Source of the DNA: Roseateles chitinivorans
Lineage (GTDB): Bacteria; Pseudomonadota; Gammaproteobacteria; Burkholderiales; Burkholderiaceae_C
Length of the DNA stretch: 52,241 nt
Assembly: GCF_002761755.1 (NCBI RefSeq)
Contig: NZ_PEOG01000039.1
Coordinates: 1 to 52,241, forward strand
Direction of reading: 5' to 3'
Shown here piece after piece: positions 8,298 through 17,508 of this stretch. The notes under the pieces were generated by a model, which worked only from the letters and a program-made list of their open reading frames with translations, did not search any database and was not told the DNA's origin. Position 1 is the stretch's first letter. Each line of letters opens with the position of its first letter. The position numbers and the translations under genes are program-made.

Positions 8298-10226
8298 ATG
8301 ATCGCCCCCACCCGTCTCGCCGCCCCCCTCGCCTCCCTCCTTTCCCTCGCCTTGAGCCTGATTGCCATGACGCACACTCCCGCCGCCGCCGCGACGGCCG
8401 ATCCCGTCCCCACCCCCGCCGCGGTCACGCTCGATCGCGTCGAGCCGCCGGACTGGTGGGTCGGCATGAAGTCCCCCGACCTGCAGTTGATGCTCCACGG
8501 TGCCGGCATCGGCGCGCTGCAGGTTGCGCTCGCGCCGACGCCCGGCGTGACGCTGGTCGGTGCCCGGCGCGGGGACAGCCCCAACTACCTGTTCGTCGAC
8601 CTGCGCATCGCGCCCACGGCCCAGCCGGGCACGCTGACGCTGCAGCTCCAGCATGAGGGCCGGACGGTCCTCGAGCACCGCTATCCGTTGCGGGCCCGGG
8701 CGCCCGGCTCGGCGCAACGCGAGAGCTTCGGCCCGAAGGACGCGATCTACCTGGTGGTGCCGGACCGCTTCGCCAACGGCGACCCGAGCAACGACGCGGT
8801 CCCCGGCATGGCCGAAGGCCCGCGCCGCGACGATCCGGGCGGCCGGCATGGCGGGGACCTGGCCGGCCTGATCGCCCACCTCGACTACATCGCGGGCATG
8901 GGCTTCACCATGCTGTGGCCGACGCCGCTGTCCGAGAACAACAGCCCGAAATGGAGCTACCACGGCTATGCCGCGACGGACTTCTACAAGGTCGATCCGC
9001 GCTTCGGCACCAACGCCGACTACCTGCGCCTGGGCGCCGAGGCGAAGCGCCACGGCCTGGGGCTGATCCAGGACATCGTGCTGAACCACATCGGCGTGCA
9101 TCACTGGTGGATGGCCGACCTGCCGACGGCGGACTGGGTCAACGTCTGGCCCCGGTACACCGAGACGCATCACGCGCGCATGTCGCTGCAGGATCCCTAT
9201 GCCGCGCCGAGCGACCGCAAGCGCTTCAGCGATGGCTGGTTCACGCCGGACATGCCCGACCTGAACCAGCGCCAGCCGCTGGTGGCGACCTACCTGACGC
9301 AGATGAGCCTGTGGTGGATCGAGAGCGCTGGGCTGGCGGGCGTGCGCACCGACACCTACAGCTATTCGGATAAGGACTTCCTGGCCGCCTGGTCGCGCCG
9401 GCTGAAGGACGAGTACCCGAAGCTGAACATCGTCGGTGAGGAATGGAGTCCGCATCCGGCGGTGGTGTCGTACTGGCAGGCGGGCAAGCGCAACCACGAT
9501 GGCTACGTGTCGTCGCTGCCGAGCCTGATGGACTTCCCGATGCAGGAGGCGATCCTGGCCGGCCTGAACCAGGCCGACTCGCACGATGGCGGCTTCACGC
9601 GGCTGTACGAGGGGCTCGCGCACGACTTCGTCTATCCGGACCCGGCCAACCTGGTGCTCTTCGAGGGCAACCACGACACGCCGCGCCTGTACAGCATGCT
9701 GCACGAGGACCTGGACCTGACCAAGATGGCCTGGGCCTTCCTGAGCGTGGTGCGGCGCATTCCGCAGTTCTATTACGGCACCGAGATCCTGATGACCAGC
9801 CCGCGCCACCGCGACGACGGCGCGGCGCGGGGCGACTTCCCCGGCGGCTGGGCGGGCGACGCGGTCAATGCCTTCACCGGCACGGGCCTGAGCGAGCGCC
9901 AGGCCGCCGCGCAGGCGTGGCTGAAGCGCTTGCTGAACTGGCGCAAGACGGAGCGTCTGGTCCACGAGGGCGCGCTGATGCAGTACGCGCCGCTGGGCGA
10001 GGCCTACGTGCTCTTCCGCTACGACGCGGCGAAGGGCCAGAACGGCAAGCGGCTGATGCTGGTGCTGAACAAGGCCCGCGAGGCGCGGGACCTGGACCTG
10101 ACGCGCTTCTCCGAGATGCTGCGCGGCGGCGAGACCGCCACCGACGTCATGACCGGGCAGACCGCGACGCTCGGCACGTCGCTCACGCTGCCGGCGCGCT
10201 CGGTGACGGTGTTGTCGATCGAGTGA
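8298..10226 (+). CDS. Secreted neopullulanase/cyclomaltodextrinase-like GH13 enzyme (SusA-like)
   Basis: A 642-residue protein with a signal peptide (hydrophobic stretch, then HTPAAAATA). Residues about 45-140 form the N-terminal beta domain typical of cyclomaltodextrinases and SusA-type neopullulanases (DRVEPPDWWVGMKSP, GDSPNYLFVDL). The barrel carries YLVVPDRFANGDPSND, DIVLNHIG, nucleophile D352 in GVRTDTYSY, acid/base E381 in NIVGEEW and D460 in FEGNHDTPR, followed by a beta-sheet C-domain. It probably cleaves pullulan, cyclodextrins and maltodextrins to panose, maltose and glucose. A GAAGGA ribosome site precedes the ATG. It is co-transcribed with the amylase upstream. Together with the divergent pullulanase it gives a three-enzyme set for starch breakdown outside the cytoplasm. 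Confidence 0.9.
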   Translation: MIAPTRLAAPLASLLSLALSLIAMTHTPAAAATADPVPTPAAVTLDRVEPPDWWVGMKSPDLQLMLHGAGIGALQVALAPTPGVTLVGARRGDSPNYLFVDLRIAPTAQPGTLTLQLQHEGRTVLEHRYPLRARAPGSAQRESFGPKDAIYLVVPDRFANGDPSNDAVPGMAEGPRRDDPGGRHGGDLAGLIAHLDYIAGMGFTMLWPTPLSENNSPKWSYHGYAATDFYKVDPRFGTNADYLRLGAEAKRHGLGLIQDIVLNHIGVHHWWMADLPTADWVNVWPRYTETHHARMSLQDPYAAPSDRKRFSDGWFTPDMPDLNQRQPLVATYLTQMSLWWIESAGLAGVRTDTYSYSDKDFLAAWSRRLKDEYPKLNIVGEEWSPHPAVVSYWQAGKRNHDGYVSSLPSLMDFPMQEAILAGLNQADSHDGGFTRLYEGLAHDFVYPDPANLVLFEGNHDTPRLYSMLHEDLDLTKMAWAFLSVVRRIPQFYYGTEILMTSPRHRDDGAARGDFPGGWAGDAVNAFTGTGLSERQAAAQAWLKRLLNWRKTERLVHEGALMQYAPLGEAYVLFRYDAAKGQNGKRLMLVLNKAREARDLDLTRFSEMLRGGETATDVMTGQTATLGTSLTLPARSVTVLSIE

Positions 10227-10234
10227 CGCCCACG

Positions 10235-10252
10235 GGCGCGGCTCGCCGCGCC
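10235..10252. terminator. GC-rich hairpin between the amylase operon and a convergent gene
   Basis: GGCGCGG, loop CTCG, CCGCGCC: a perfect 7-bp stem starting 9 bp after the stop of the second amylase. No run of T follows on either strand, so this may be a processing or transcript-end hairpin rather than a classical terminator. Confidence 0.35.
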
Positions 10253-10274
10253 TGGCCGGGGGAAGCGAGCGGAC

Positions 10275-10760
10275 TCAGTCGCGCTCGCTGCACAGCGCGC
10301 CGAGCACCAGTCCGCTGGCGAGCGCCAGGTAGACGATGCCCAGCCGGCGCGGCGTGAGCCGGGCCTCGAATCCTGGCGTCAGGCGCCGAGGCACGAGCAG
10401 GTAGTCGGTGACCACGGCGGCGCCGGTGAGGATGACCGCGTCGGTGGCCGCGTTGAGCGGCGTCGGCCGCCGGTGCCAGCCGCGCATCAGCGCGTAGATC
10501 CCGCCCCAGAACAGGGCCGAGGCGACATGCGTCGCGACCCCGACGCCGGTATGGCGCAGGTTGCAGGCGTCGGACTCGAGGGCCTCGTCGCCCCAGAGCC
10601 AATGGCTGGGCGCGTTCAGGCCGGCCACCGCGCGATGGCCACCGGCGCGGCTGCCCCAGGCCACGGCCGCTGCGGACAGCAGGCCCGAGGCGAGTCCGGC
10701 GATCAACGATTCGCGGATCAGATCGGCGGTGCGAAGGCTGCGGGGCGAGAAATGGTGCAT
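10275..10760 (-). CDS. Hypothetical inner-membrane protein
   Basis: A 161-residue protein of unknown function with about four hydrophobic segments (SLIAGLASGLLSAAAVAWG, HVASALFWGGIYALM, AATDAVILTGAAVVTDYLL, GIVYLALASGLVLGAL) and positively charged loops. The start at 10760 is supported by GGAGAG six bases upstream; the longer frame beyond it crosses a non-coding region. It is convergent with the amylase operon and has no functional partner nearby. A small integral membrane protein is a safe description; no enzyme motif is visible. Confidence 0.7.
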   Translation of the reverse strand: MHHFSPRSLRTADLIRESLIAGLASGLLSAAAVAWGSRAGGHRAVAGLNAPSHWLWGDEALESDACNLRHTGVGVATHVASALFWGGIYALMRGWHRRPTPLNAATDAVILTGAAVVTDYLLVPRRLTPGFEARLTPRRLGIVYLALASGLVLGALCSERD

Positions 10761-10933
10761 GGGGCTCTCCGGCAAGCGGGTAGGACACGTGTGTCCGGCG
10801 GGCAAGGCAGGCTCCCGCGCCGAGCGACGGCGCCGACATGCCGGGTGGTCAGAATTGCCAGCCGACTCGCGCCGCAAGCGGCTCGCCGTGACGCGATCGA
10901 ACCGATGTCCCTGCGTGCGCGACCGACGCGCCC

Positions 10934-11578
10934 ATGTGGAAGAAGCTAGTGAGGCCGCTGGGATTCGTCGCGGCGATGGGCGCCGCGCCGGACGCGCTGG
11001 CGATCGGCATTGAACGGGACGGCTCGGACCTGTGGATCCGCGACGGCGTGCTCGACGATGCGGCCGTGGAGCGGATCGACGACGCCTTCCGACGCCGCCC
11101 GGGTGTCGACACGATCCATCTGAAGGACCTGCGGGGTGGCCGCCCCACCCGGGCCCGACTCGCCTTGCATGCGGCATTCGTCTTCAGGCGCGTGGAGGTG
11201 CATGGCCTCTGCGAGGCGGCGTGCGCCCACCTGGCGCTGACCGCGCGGGCGACCGGCCTTCATCCGCAGGCCACGCTGGTGCTCCAGGACCCGCCGGCAT
11301 TCATCGACTGGGAGGGCCTGGAGATGGCCCGCTTCAAGGATGTCGAGTGGCTGTCCGTCCGACTGCCCAGCGTGCCGCGCGCCCTCATCGAGCGCGTGCT
11401 CCTGGCGCGCTGGCCGCGCGAGCCGCAGCTGATCCTGCGCCCGCGACGCCCACCGGCTGACCTCATCGATGTCACTCTCTGCGATCCGTCACCAGATCGC
11501 TGCCTGGGTCTCTCCCCGATCGGGCCTGGGGCCTCCTCGCTGACGCCTCTGCCCGCGACCATTCCCGATCGCCGATAG
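10934..11578 (+). CDS. Hypothetical secreted protein
   Basis: A 214-residue protein whose first 23 residues ([23 protein letters not shown]) form a plausible signal peptide. The body shows no catalytic motif that I recognise. It contains a leucine-rich alternation ([33 protein letters not shown]) and two close cysteines at CEAAC that could form a disulfide; a further pair occurs near the C-terminus. The pattern of a short region starting [19 protein letters not shown] is reminiscent of periplasmic clp-like or leucine-repeat proteins, but I cannot place it. There is no clear ribosome site before the ATG, which lowers confidence in the exact start. The 173 bp upstream separate it from the divergent membrane-protein gene. 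Confidence 0.6.
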   Translation: MWKKLVRPLGFVAAMGAAPDALAIGIERDGSDLWIRDGVLDDAAVERIDDAFRRRPGVDTIHLKDLRGGRPTRARLALHAAFVFRRVEVHGLCEAACAHLALTARATGLHPQATLVLQDPPAFIDWEGLEMARFKDVEWLSVRLPSVPRALIERVLLARWPREPQLILRPRRPPADLIDVTLCDPSPDRCLGLSPIGPGASSLTPLPATIPDRR

Positions 11579-11630
11579 GTGGGCCGCAGGCGCAGAATGC
11601 ACCGCGACCTCGTCGCCCTGGAGCCTGCCC

Positions 11631-12533
11631 ATGCGTCCCGCACCACTTGCCCTGCTGCCCGCGCTCGTCGTGCTGGCGATGTCGCCGGCGTTATCCGGCA
11701 GCGCCCTCGCGGCCGACTACACCGGCCCGCTCTTCGACGCGCATCTCCACTACAACGAGGAAGCCTGGAACGGCCACGATGGTCCGCATCCGCCGGCCGA
11801 CGTGCTCGCGCGGATGCAGCGCAACGGTGTGAAGGGCATCCTGTCCAACTCGCGTCCGAACGACGGCACGCGGGCGCTGGCCGCGCTGCCGCAGACACGG
11901 GCCGCCGGCGTCACCGTCGTGCCCTTCATCCGGCTCTATCGCACCCGGGCCGACTACGACAACTGGTTTCGCGACCCCAGCATCTATCGCATGGTCCAGG
12001 AGGAACTCGCGCGCGGCACCGCCGCCGGCCCCTACCGCGGCCTGGGCGAGTTCCACCTCTACGACAGCGGCAATGCGCGCGGACCCGTCGCGCGCCAGTT
12101 GATGGCGCTGGCCGAGGAGAAGTCGCTGGTCGTGCTTGCCCATGTGGACGATGAAGCGATCGAGCTGCTGATGGCGGCGACGCCCAGCCAGGGACGCGAG
12201 CTCCGCCTGGTCTGGGCCCACACCGGCATCAACGGCACGCCGATCGAGCGCGTCCAGGACCTGCTGGCCAAGTACCCCCGGCTGATGGGCGAGCTGTCCT
12301 ATCGCCCTGGCCTCACCTGCGACGGCGGCAAGCTCTGCCCCGACTGGCGAGCGCTGATCGAGCGCCATCCGGATCGCTTCCTGATCGGATCGGACACCTG
12401 GGTCAACCAGCGCTGGCAGCACTACGACGCGACGATGCTGGGCTATCGCGCCTGGCTCGGCGACCTGCCCGCCGACATCGCGCGACGCATCGCATGGGGC
12501 AACGCCGCAAGGCTCTTCGGACTGCCGCCCTGA
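11631..12533 (+). CDS. Secreted amidohydrolase-family metal-dependent hydrolase
   Basis: A 300-residue protein with a signal peptide ([19 protein letters not shown], then a GSALAADY cleavage region). [11 protein letters not shown] provides the first two metal histidines of the amidohydrolase (TIM-dependent hydrolase) fold, HVDD and AHTGINGTP later histidines, and [12 protein letters not shown] the catalytic aspartate near the C-terminus. This pattern fits the Amidohydro_2/ACMSD-like branch. The substrate is unknown. CTGGAG lies 8 bases before the ATG. It is convergent with a second, unrelated amidohydrolase 60 bp downstream; the two need not act together. Confidence 0.82.
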   Translation: MRPAPLALLPALVVLAMSPALSGSALAADYTGPLFDAHLHYNEEAWNGHDGPHPPADVLARMQRNGVKGILSNSRPNDGTRALAALPQTRAAGVTVVPFIRLYRTRADYDNWFRDPSIYRMVQEELARGTAAGPYRGLGEFHLYDSGNARGPVARQLMALAEEKSLVVLAHVDDEAIELLMAATPSQGRELRLVWAHTGINGTPIERVQDLLAKYPRLMGELSYRPGLTCDGGKLCPDWRALIERHPDRFLIGSDTWVNQRWQHYDATMLGYRAWLGDLPADIARRIAWGNAARLFGLPP

Positions 12534-12593
12534 GCGAAGCCGTACCCGCCGCGGGCCGTCATGCAGTCCGGCACGCCGCGGCAGCGCGCCGCC

Positions 12594-14600
12594 TCACACG
12601 TAGCAGCTGCAGCCCAGCGCGCCCCAGAACGCCTGAGCCGCCGACGCGTCGCTTGCCGCGCTCGCGACCGCCGTGTGGTCGTGACCATGCACGCCGCACT
12701 GGCTGGCGCAGCCGCACATCGCGGCGTACTGGTAGCGCCGCTCGGCATCGCTCATCGAGGACGACGACGACTTGCGCGCCTGGTACCCGCCGTAGCGGCG
12801 CACCGGCGACCAGTCCGGCATCGCCGGCGGCAGCGGCGGTGCGAGCGACGCATACGCGCCGCTGCCATGCACCGGCTTGCCGGCCACCACCGTCAGCACC
12901 GAGGTGATGTCCTGGATCTGGTCCTCCGGCACGGTGAGGAAATCGCGGTCCAGCACCGCCAGGTCGCCGAACGCGCCGGCCTTCAGCACGCCCTTCCTGC
13001 CGGTCTCGCGCGAGAACCAGGCCCCGTCCGCCGTCATCAGCCGCAGCGCGGCGATCCGCTCCAGTCGCCGTTCCTCCGGGTAGAGCACCGTGCCGCCGAT
13101 GGTGCGGCCCGACACCAGCCAGTACAGCGCCTGCCACGGGTTGTAGCTGTTCACCCGCGTCGCGTCGGTGCCCAGCGACACCGGCAAGCCCATCTCCAGC
13201 ATGCGCTTGACCGGCGGCGTCTCCGCCGTGGCCTTCAGCCCGTAGCGCCGGATGAAGTACTCGCCCTGCATCGACATCCGGTTCTGCACCGCGATACCGC
13301 CGCCCAGGCGCTTGATCCGCTCCAGGTTGCGCGGCGTCACCGTCTCGCAGTGGTCGAAGAACCAGCCGAGCTTGTCGATCGGATGGTCGCGATGGACCTT
13401 CTCGAAGACGTCCAACGCCCGCGACACCGTCTCGTCGTAGGTCGCATGCATGCGCCAGGGCCAGCCATTGCCCGCCAGGAAGCGCACGACGCCCTCGAGG
13501 TCGCTTTCCATCGCCGCGGGCATCTCCGGCCGCGGCACGAGGAAGTCCTCGAAATCCGCCGCGCTGAAGGCGAGCATCTCGCCCGCGCCATTGAGCTTGT
13601 AGAAGTCGGTGCCATCGCCGGGCCGGCCCATCGTCGCCCAGCGCTGGAAGTCCGCCAGCTCCTGCCGGGCCTTCTGAGGGAACAGGTTGTAGGCGATGCG
13701 CACCGTCAGCCGGCCCTCCTTGGCGAGCCGGTCGATGATCCCGTAGTCGTCGGGATAGTTCTGGAAGCCGCCGCCGGCATCGCCCACCGAGGTCACGCCG
13801 AGCCGGTTCTCCTCGCGCATGAAGTGCAGCGTCGAGTTGAGCTGCTGCTCCGGATCGAGCTTGGGCCCGAGGTTCAAGGTGTTGTAGAGGATGAAGGCGT
13901 TGGGCTCGGCCAGCAGCAGCCCGGTGGGTTCGCCGCGCGCGTCGCGCTCGATGATCGCGCCCGCGGGCTGCGGCGTGTCCTTGGTGTAGCCGACCGCGCG
14001 CAGGGCCGCGCGGTTCAGGAAGGCCATGTTGTAGAGGTTGAGCACGAACACCGGCGTGTCCGGCGCCGCGGCGTTGAGCTCGGCCAGCGTCGGCATGCGC
14101 TTCTCGTCGAACTGGAATTCGTTCCAGCCGCCGACCACCCGCACCCACTGCGGCGCCGGCGTGCGCGCCGCCTGTTCCTTGAGCATCTGCAGCGCCGCGC
14201 CCAGCGAGCGCACGCCATCCCAGCGCAGCTCCATGTTGAAGTTGAGTCCGCCGCGGATGATGTGCATGTGCGAGTCGGTCAGCCCCGGGATCACGCGGCG
14301 CTTCTCGACGTCGACCACCCGGGTCCGCGCGCCGGCGAGCTTCAGGATGTCCGCGTCGCTGCCTACCGCCATCACCACGCCGTCGCGCAGCGCGATCGCG
14401 GTCGCCTCGGGCCTGGCCGGGTCCATCGTCGTGATGCGGCCGTTGCGCAAGATCAGCTCCGGCGCCCCGCCCGCGGCGGATTGCGCGAGCACCGGCCCGG
14501 CCATCACGCTCAAGCCCAGCGCGGCGGCGGCCTCCATGAAGTCGCGGCGATTGCCGTGCGGCGCGTCCTCGCGGCCGGTGCGGATCAGGTCGGTGAACAT
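12594..14600 (-). CDS. Tat-exported YtcJ-type amidohydrolase with Cys/His-rich tail
   Basis: A 668-residue protein of the Amidohydro_3 (YtcJ/exoenzyme) family, a zinc-dependent TIM barrel acting on amides. Residues 17-40 form a Tat signal (NRRDFMEAAAALGLSVMAG). Metal-site motifs include GLTDSHMHI (HxH), FFDHCETV and SLGTDATRVN. The last 45 residues are unusual: after a serine run comes CGCASQCGVHGHDH, then an Ala-rich stretch and GCSCYV, which looks like an added metal-binding tail. Start at 14600 is set by AGGAG seven bases upstream. It lies 139 bp after the alpha/beta hydrolase on the same strand and may belong to that operon. Substrate unknown. Confidence 0.85.
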   Translation of the reverse strand: MFTDLIRTGREDAPHGNRRDFMEAAAALGLSVMAGPVLAQSAAGGAPELILRNGRITTMDPARPEATAIALRDGVVMAVGSDADILKLAGARTRVVDVEKRRVIPGLTDSHMHIIRGGLNFNMELRWDGVRSLGAALQMLKEQAARTPAPQWVRVVGGWNEFQFDEKRMPTLAELNAAAPDTPVFVLNLYNMAFLNRAALRAVGYTKDTPQPAGAIIERDARGEPTGLLLAEPNAFILYNTLNLGPKLDPEQQLNSTLHFMREENRLGVTSVGDAGGGFQNYPDDYGIIDRLAKEGRLTVRIAYNLFPQKARQELADFQRWATMGRPGDGTDFYKLNGAGEMLAFSAADFEDFLVPRPEMPAAMESDLEGVVRFLAGNGWPWRMHATYDETVSRALDVFEKVHRDHPIDKLGWFFDHCETVTPRNLERIKRLGGGIAVQNRMSMQGEYFIRRYGLKATAETPPVKRMLEMGLPVSLGTDATRVNSYNPWQALYWLVSGRTIGGTVLYPEERRLERIAALRLMTADGAWFSRETGRKGVLKAGAFGDLAVLDRDFLTVPEDQIQDITSVLTVVAGKPVHGSGAYASLAPPLPPAMPDWSPVRRYGGYQARKSSSSSMSDAERRYQYAAMCGCASQCGVHGHDHTAVASAASDASAAQAFWGALGCSCYV

Positions 14601-14739
14601 GGCGGCTCCTGTCGAATGAACCCACCAATTCTTCGCCCGAAAGCCCGATCCGGCTTCTCCCAAAGTGGAGACACCGGCGCTCGGCCGGTGTCGTCGGTGT
14701 CATCGGTCCCGCCGCGCCGCGGCGTCACCGCCCGCACGG

Positions 14740-16146
14740 TCAGCGCCGGTCGCGCGGCACCACCCGCGAATCCAGCGGCCGGACCTGGTAATCGGGCTCG
14801 AAGCGGCAGGTCGATCCCAGGGTGGCGCGCGCCTTGTCGCAACCAGCCGCGATCGACGCGGGCGTCGGCTTGCGGCCCTGCGTCACCCAGTTCGACAGCG
14901 CCTCCATCAGCGCCGCGTAGGTCGGATCGCTCAGGTAGCTGTGATCCTTGTCGCCGGTGAAGGTCTGCACCAGCGCATCGCCGCGGCCCGCGGCCACCAT
15001 CGTGCGACCGAAGCTGTCCTGCAGCTCGACCATCGCCGTCGGGTCATGGATCGCATGCACCGTCAACACCGGCACGGGGATCTTCCCGTCGAGGTCCGCA
15101 TCCGCCGCCAGCGTCGCCACCGCCTTCGGATCCGCCGCGTAGCGCAGCACGCCCGCGTTCAACGCCGCATCGTCGTTCGAACCGGCATACACCGCCCCCG
15201 TGTTGCCGAAGGGGCTGGCGCCGCCGGTGCGCTTGAACGCGATGTCCTGGAAATGCCAGGTGGCCCAGTTCAGGTGCGACAGGAGGCTGCGCTCCGGAAT
15301 GTGGACCACGTCGACGAGGGTCTTGATCTTCATCGCCTGCTCGGGCGAGCGCTCCGCCGCAGGCTTGTTCAGGCCCAGGCAGTCGTCGACACGCCGGGCG
15401 AGGTCGGCCTGCTTCATCGTCGACTCGAGCGGAAGCCCGATGTTCAACGGGTACTGCGGCTCGCTGGGCAGCGGATGGTTGCGGCACAGGTACTGGTAGA
15501 CGACGCGCAGGTCGAGCCGGAAGTCGTAGCTGCGGGTGCCGCCGCCCAGCACGCCCGAGGTCAGCAGCACCGCGTCGTAGGGCTTGCCGTCGACGAAGCG
15601 CTCCGCGCCCTTGGCCGCCACGCTGGCGCCCCAGGACTGGCCGTGCAGGTAGACGTGTTTCGGCTTGGCGACCTTGTCGATGAACAGGCGTCGCAGCCGC
15701 TCGTTGTCCTGCGCCGCGGCCGTCACCGCGACACCGCCCTGCCGATAGCTCGACGCCGCGAGCGCATAGCCCAGCCTGGGCATGATCGACCAACGCTCGA
15801 CATCCTCGACGACCCGCCGGGCCGTCGGCGCGCCGAGGAAGGGCCCGCCGTGCGCATGCACCACCAGGTCGCCATTCCAGGCCTTGGGCAGGACGATCAT
15901 GTAGAACGCGCCGGCGCTGTCCTGGCCCGCCAGGCAGCGCGCGCCCTCGCCGACATGCGACGGGCAGCTCGTCGACGCCGGTGCGGCCTCCGCTGCCATG
16001 TCGAAGACCTCGCCCTGCGCGCCCTTCGCGACCGCGGCGGGCGCCGCCGCCATCAGGCCCAGCACGATCGTCGCTGTCACCGTCGCCACCGCCAGCACGC
16101 TGCCCGCGCGACGCTTCCCGTTCATCCTCATCGGCTTCATCCTCAT
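14740..16146 (-). CDS. Secreted alpha/beta-hydrolase
   Basis: A 468-residue protein with an Ala-rich signal peptide (hydrophobic GSVLAVATVTATIVLGLMAA, then PAAVAKG). VVHAHGGP at about residues 95-102 resembles the oxyanion loop of S9/prolyl-oligopeptidase-like and esterase families, and LHGQSWGAS puts the nucleophile at S171 (GxSxG elbow). Likely acid and base are D in AIHDPTAM and H in GDKDHSYLS. Esterase or peptidase activity outside the cytoplasm is inferred; the substrate is not visible. GGGAGAG five bases upstream supports the start at 16146. It follows the PEP-CTERM hydrolase after 24 bp and so shares its transcript. Confidence 0.82.
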   Translation of the reverse strand: MRMKPMRMNGKRRAGSVLAVATVTATIVLGLMAAAPAAVAKGAQGEVFDMAAEAAPASTSCPSHVGEGARCLAGQDSAGAFYMIVLPKAWNGDLVVHAHGGPFLGAPTARRVVEDVERWSIMPRLGYALAASSYRQGGVAVTAAAQDNERLRRLFIDKVAKPKHVYLHGQSWGASVAAKGAERFVDGKPYDAVLLTSGVLGGGTRSYDFRLDLRVVYQYLCRNHPLPSEPQYPLNIGLPLESTMKQADLARRVDDCLGLNKPAAERSPEQAMKIKTLVDVVHIPERSLLSHLNWATWHFQDIAFKRTGGASPFGNTGAVYAGSNDDAALNAGVLRYAADPKAVATLAADADLDGKIPVPVLTVHAIHDPTAMVELQDSFGRTMVAAGRGDALVQTFTGDKDHSYLSDPTYAALMEALSNWVTQGRKPTPASIAAGCDKARATLGSTCRFEPDYQVRPLDSRVVPRDRR

Positions 16147-16170
16147 CCGGCTCTCCCTGTCGATCGGAAC

Positions 16171-17472
16171 TCAGGCCGCAGCCGCGGCCATCCTCGGTGC
16201 GGCGGTCGCCGCCCGGCGCCACCGCAGCATCCCCACCAGCGCCACGCCCAGGCCGGCCAGCGCGAAGGAGCCCGGCTCCGGCACCGCGGCGGCGAAGCCG
16301 AGCTGATCGCTCGCCACCCGCTGCAGCAGCACCGCGTCGCGCGCGCTGATGCCCAGGTCCCGTGCCGCGATCTCGCCCAGGCCCAGCACCGCCGGATCGA
16401 CGCCGGTGATCGTGCCGAACAGCGTCAGCGCGCTCAGGTAGGAGCCGTACTTGCTCGCATGGGTGCCGTCGTCGAACCACAGGTCCAGCAGCCCGTCGGT
16501 CGTCGCGGTCGACGCATACATGTCCGGCGTCGCGATGCCGGCGGCGATCGCGCGCATGAAGGCCTCGCCCACTGGCGCGACACCGGCGATGCCGCCCGAG
16601 CCGTCGGCGCCGGCCATCAGCGCCGCCGCGGCGTAGGCCTGCCGCAGGTCCTCGGTCATCGCCTGCAGCGACGGATAGAACGACGGGGCCGGCTGCCCGG
16701 TCGGCGTCACCGCGCCGGTGATCTCGTCGGTCACCGTCGTGCTGGGAGCGTTGACCAGGTTGGGCCGCGCCCAGGTCTGGTACAGGTAGACATCGGCATC
16801 CGGGTTCGCGTTGGCATTCGCGCCGACATTGCGCAGCAGCGAGCAGGTCCCGGTCGACGCGCCGGTGATCTCGGCGCACTTCGCATTGGTGCCGCCGATC
16901 AGGTCGCGCTCGCGGTAGCTCAGCGCGCTGCCCTGGTGGACCCAGTTCTCGATCAGGTTGGCGTAGGTGTTGAAGTAGGCCGGGTTGGATGCCAGCCCCG
17001 GCTGCTTCGTCAGCGGCTCGTCGCTCTGCTCCTGCAGCACGACCTTGTCCCAGGCCTGCGAGCCGATGTTGCCCCGCAGGTCCCAGCCGGCGCTGTTGGT
17101 GTTGAGGAACTGCCCGCGCAGCGAGGCCGCGTTGCGGGCCGAGATCGACACGTCGTAGTCCAGCCCGACCTGCACGGTGAACTGCTTGAAGAGGCCGGCC
17201 ACGCCGCCCCAGGGATGGGGCTCGAAGCTGTTCGCGCCGCTCGGGTTGGTGGCGTACATCGCGGCCGTCAGGTCATGGACATTGGCGGCGTTGTAGCTCA
17301 TCACCGGATCGACGCGGCCGAAGGTGTAGCTGTTGCCGACGAACAGGATCCGGGTCGCTTCGGCGCGCGCGCCGAGCGGCAGGCAGGCGCCCAGCGCCGA
17401 GCAGGCGAGCATGAGCGCGCCGGCCAGGCGCGGCGCTCGCCGCGAGGAGGGCGTGAACCCGAGGTGGGACAT
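16171..17472 (-). CDS. PEP-CTERM-anchored SGNH-type hydrolase
   Basis: A 433-residue secreted protein with an N-terminal signal peptide. ILFVGNSYTFG places a nucleophile at S48, in the block I position of SGNH/GDSL-like hydrolases, and FDDGTHASKYG supplies the D335-x-x-H338 dyad of block V. The C-terminus is a classic exosortase signal: VPEPGSFALAGLGVALVGMLRWRR at about residues 397-420 (PEP motif, membrane helix, basic cluster), followed by an Ala-rich tail. Exosortase would cleave this signal and release or anchor the enzyme at the surface; no exosortase gene is in the window. An ester-hydrolysing role is inferred. AAGGAG precedes the ATG. It lies 36 bp after the porin gene. Confidence 0.85.
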   Translation of the reverse strand: MSHLGFTPSSRRAPRLAGALMLACSALGACLPLGARAEATRILFVGNSYTFGRVDPVMSYNAANVHDLTAAMYATNPSGANSFEPHPWGGVAGLFKQFTVQVGLDYDVSISARNAASLRGQFLNTNSAGWDLRGNIGSQAWDKVVLQEQSDEPLTKQPGLASNPAYFNTYANLIENWVHQGSALSYRERDLIGGTNAKCAEITGASTGTCSLLRNVGANANANPDADVYLYQTWARPNLVNAPSTTVTDEITGAVTPTGQPAPSFYPSLQAMTEDLRQAYAAAALMAGADGSGGIAGVAPVGEAFMRAIAAGIATPDMYASTATTDGLLDLWFDDGTHASKYGSYLSALTLFGTITGVDPAVLGLGEIAARDLGISARDAVLLQRVASDQLGFAAAVPEPGSFALAGLGVALVGMLRWRRAATAAPRMAAAAA

Positions 17473-17508
17473 GGTCGTGCTCCTTCGTTGCCGTTGCGGA
17501 AATCGGAA

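Noticed and set aside
6537..9965. A 1142-codon open frame on the minus strand opposite the two amylases
   Set aside because: Antisense shadow of two genes with intact catalytic residues, ribosome sites and signal peptides.
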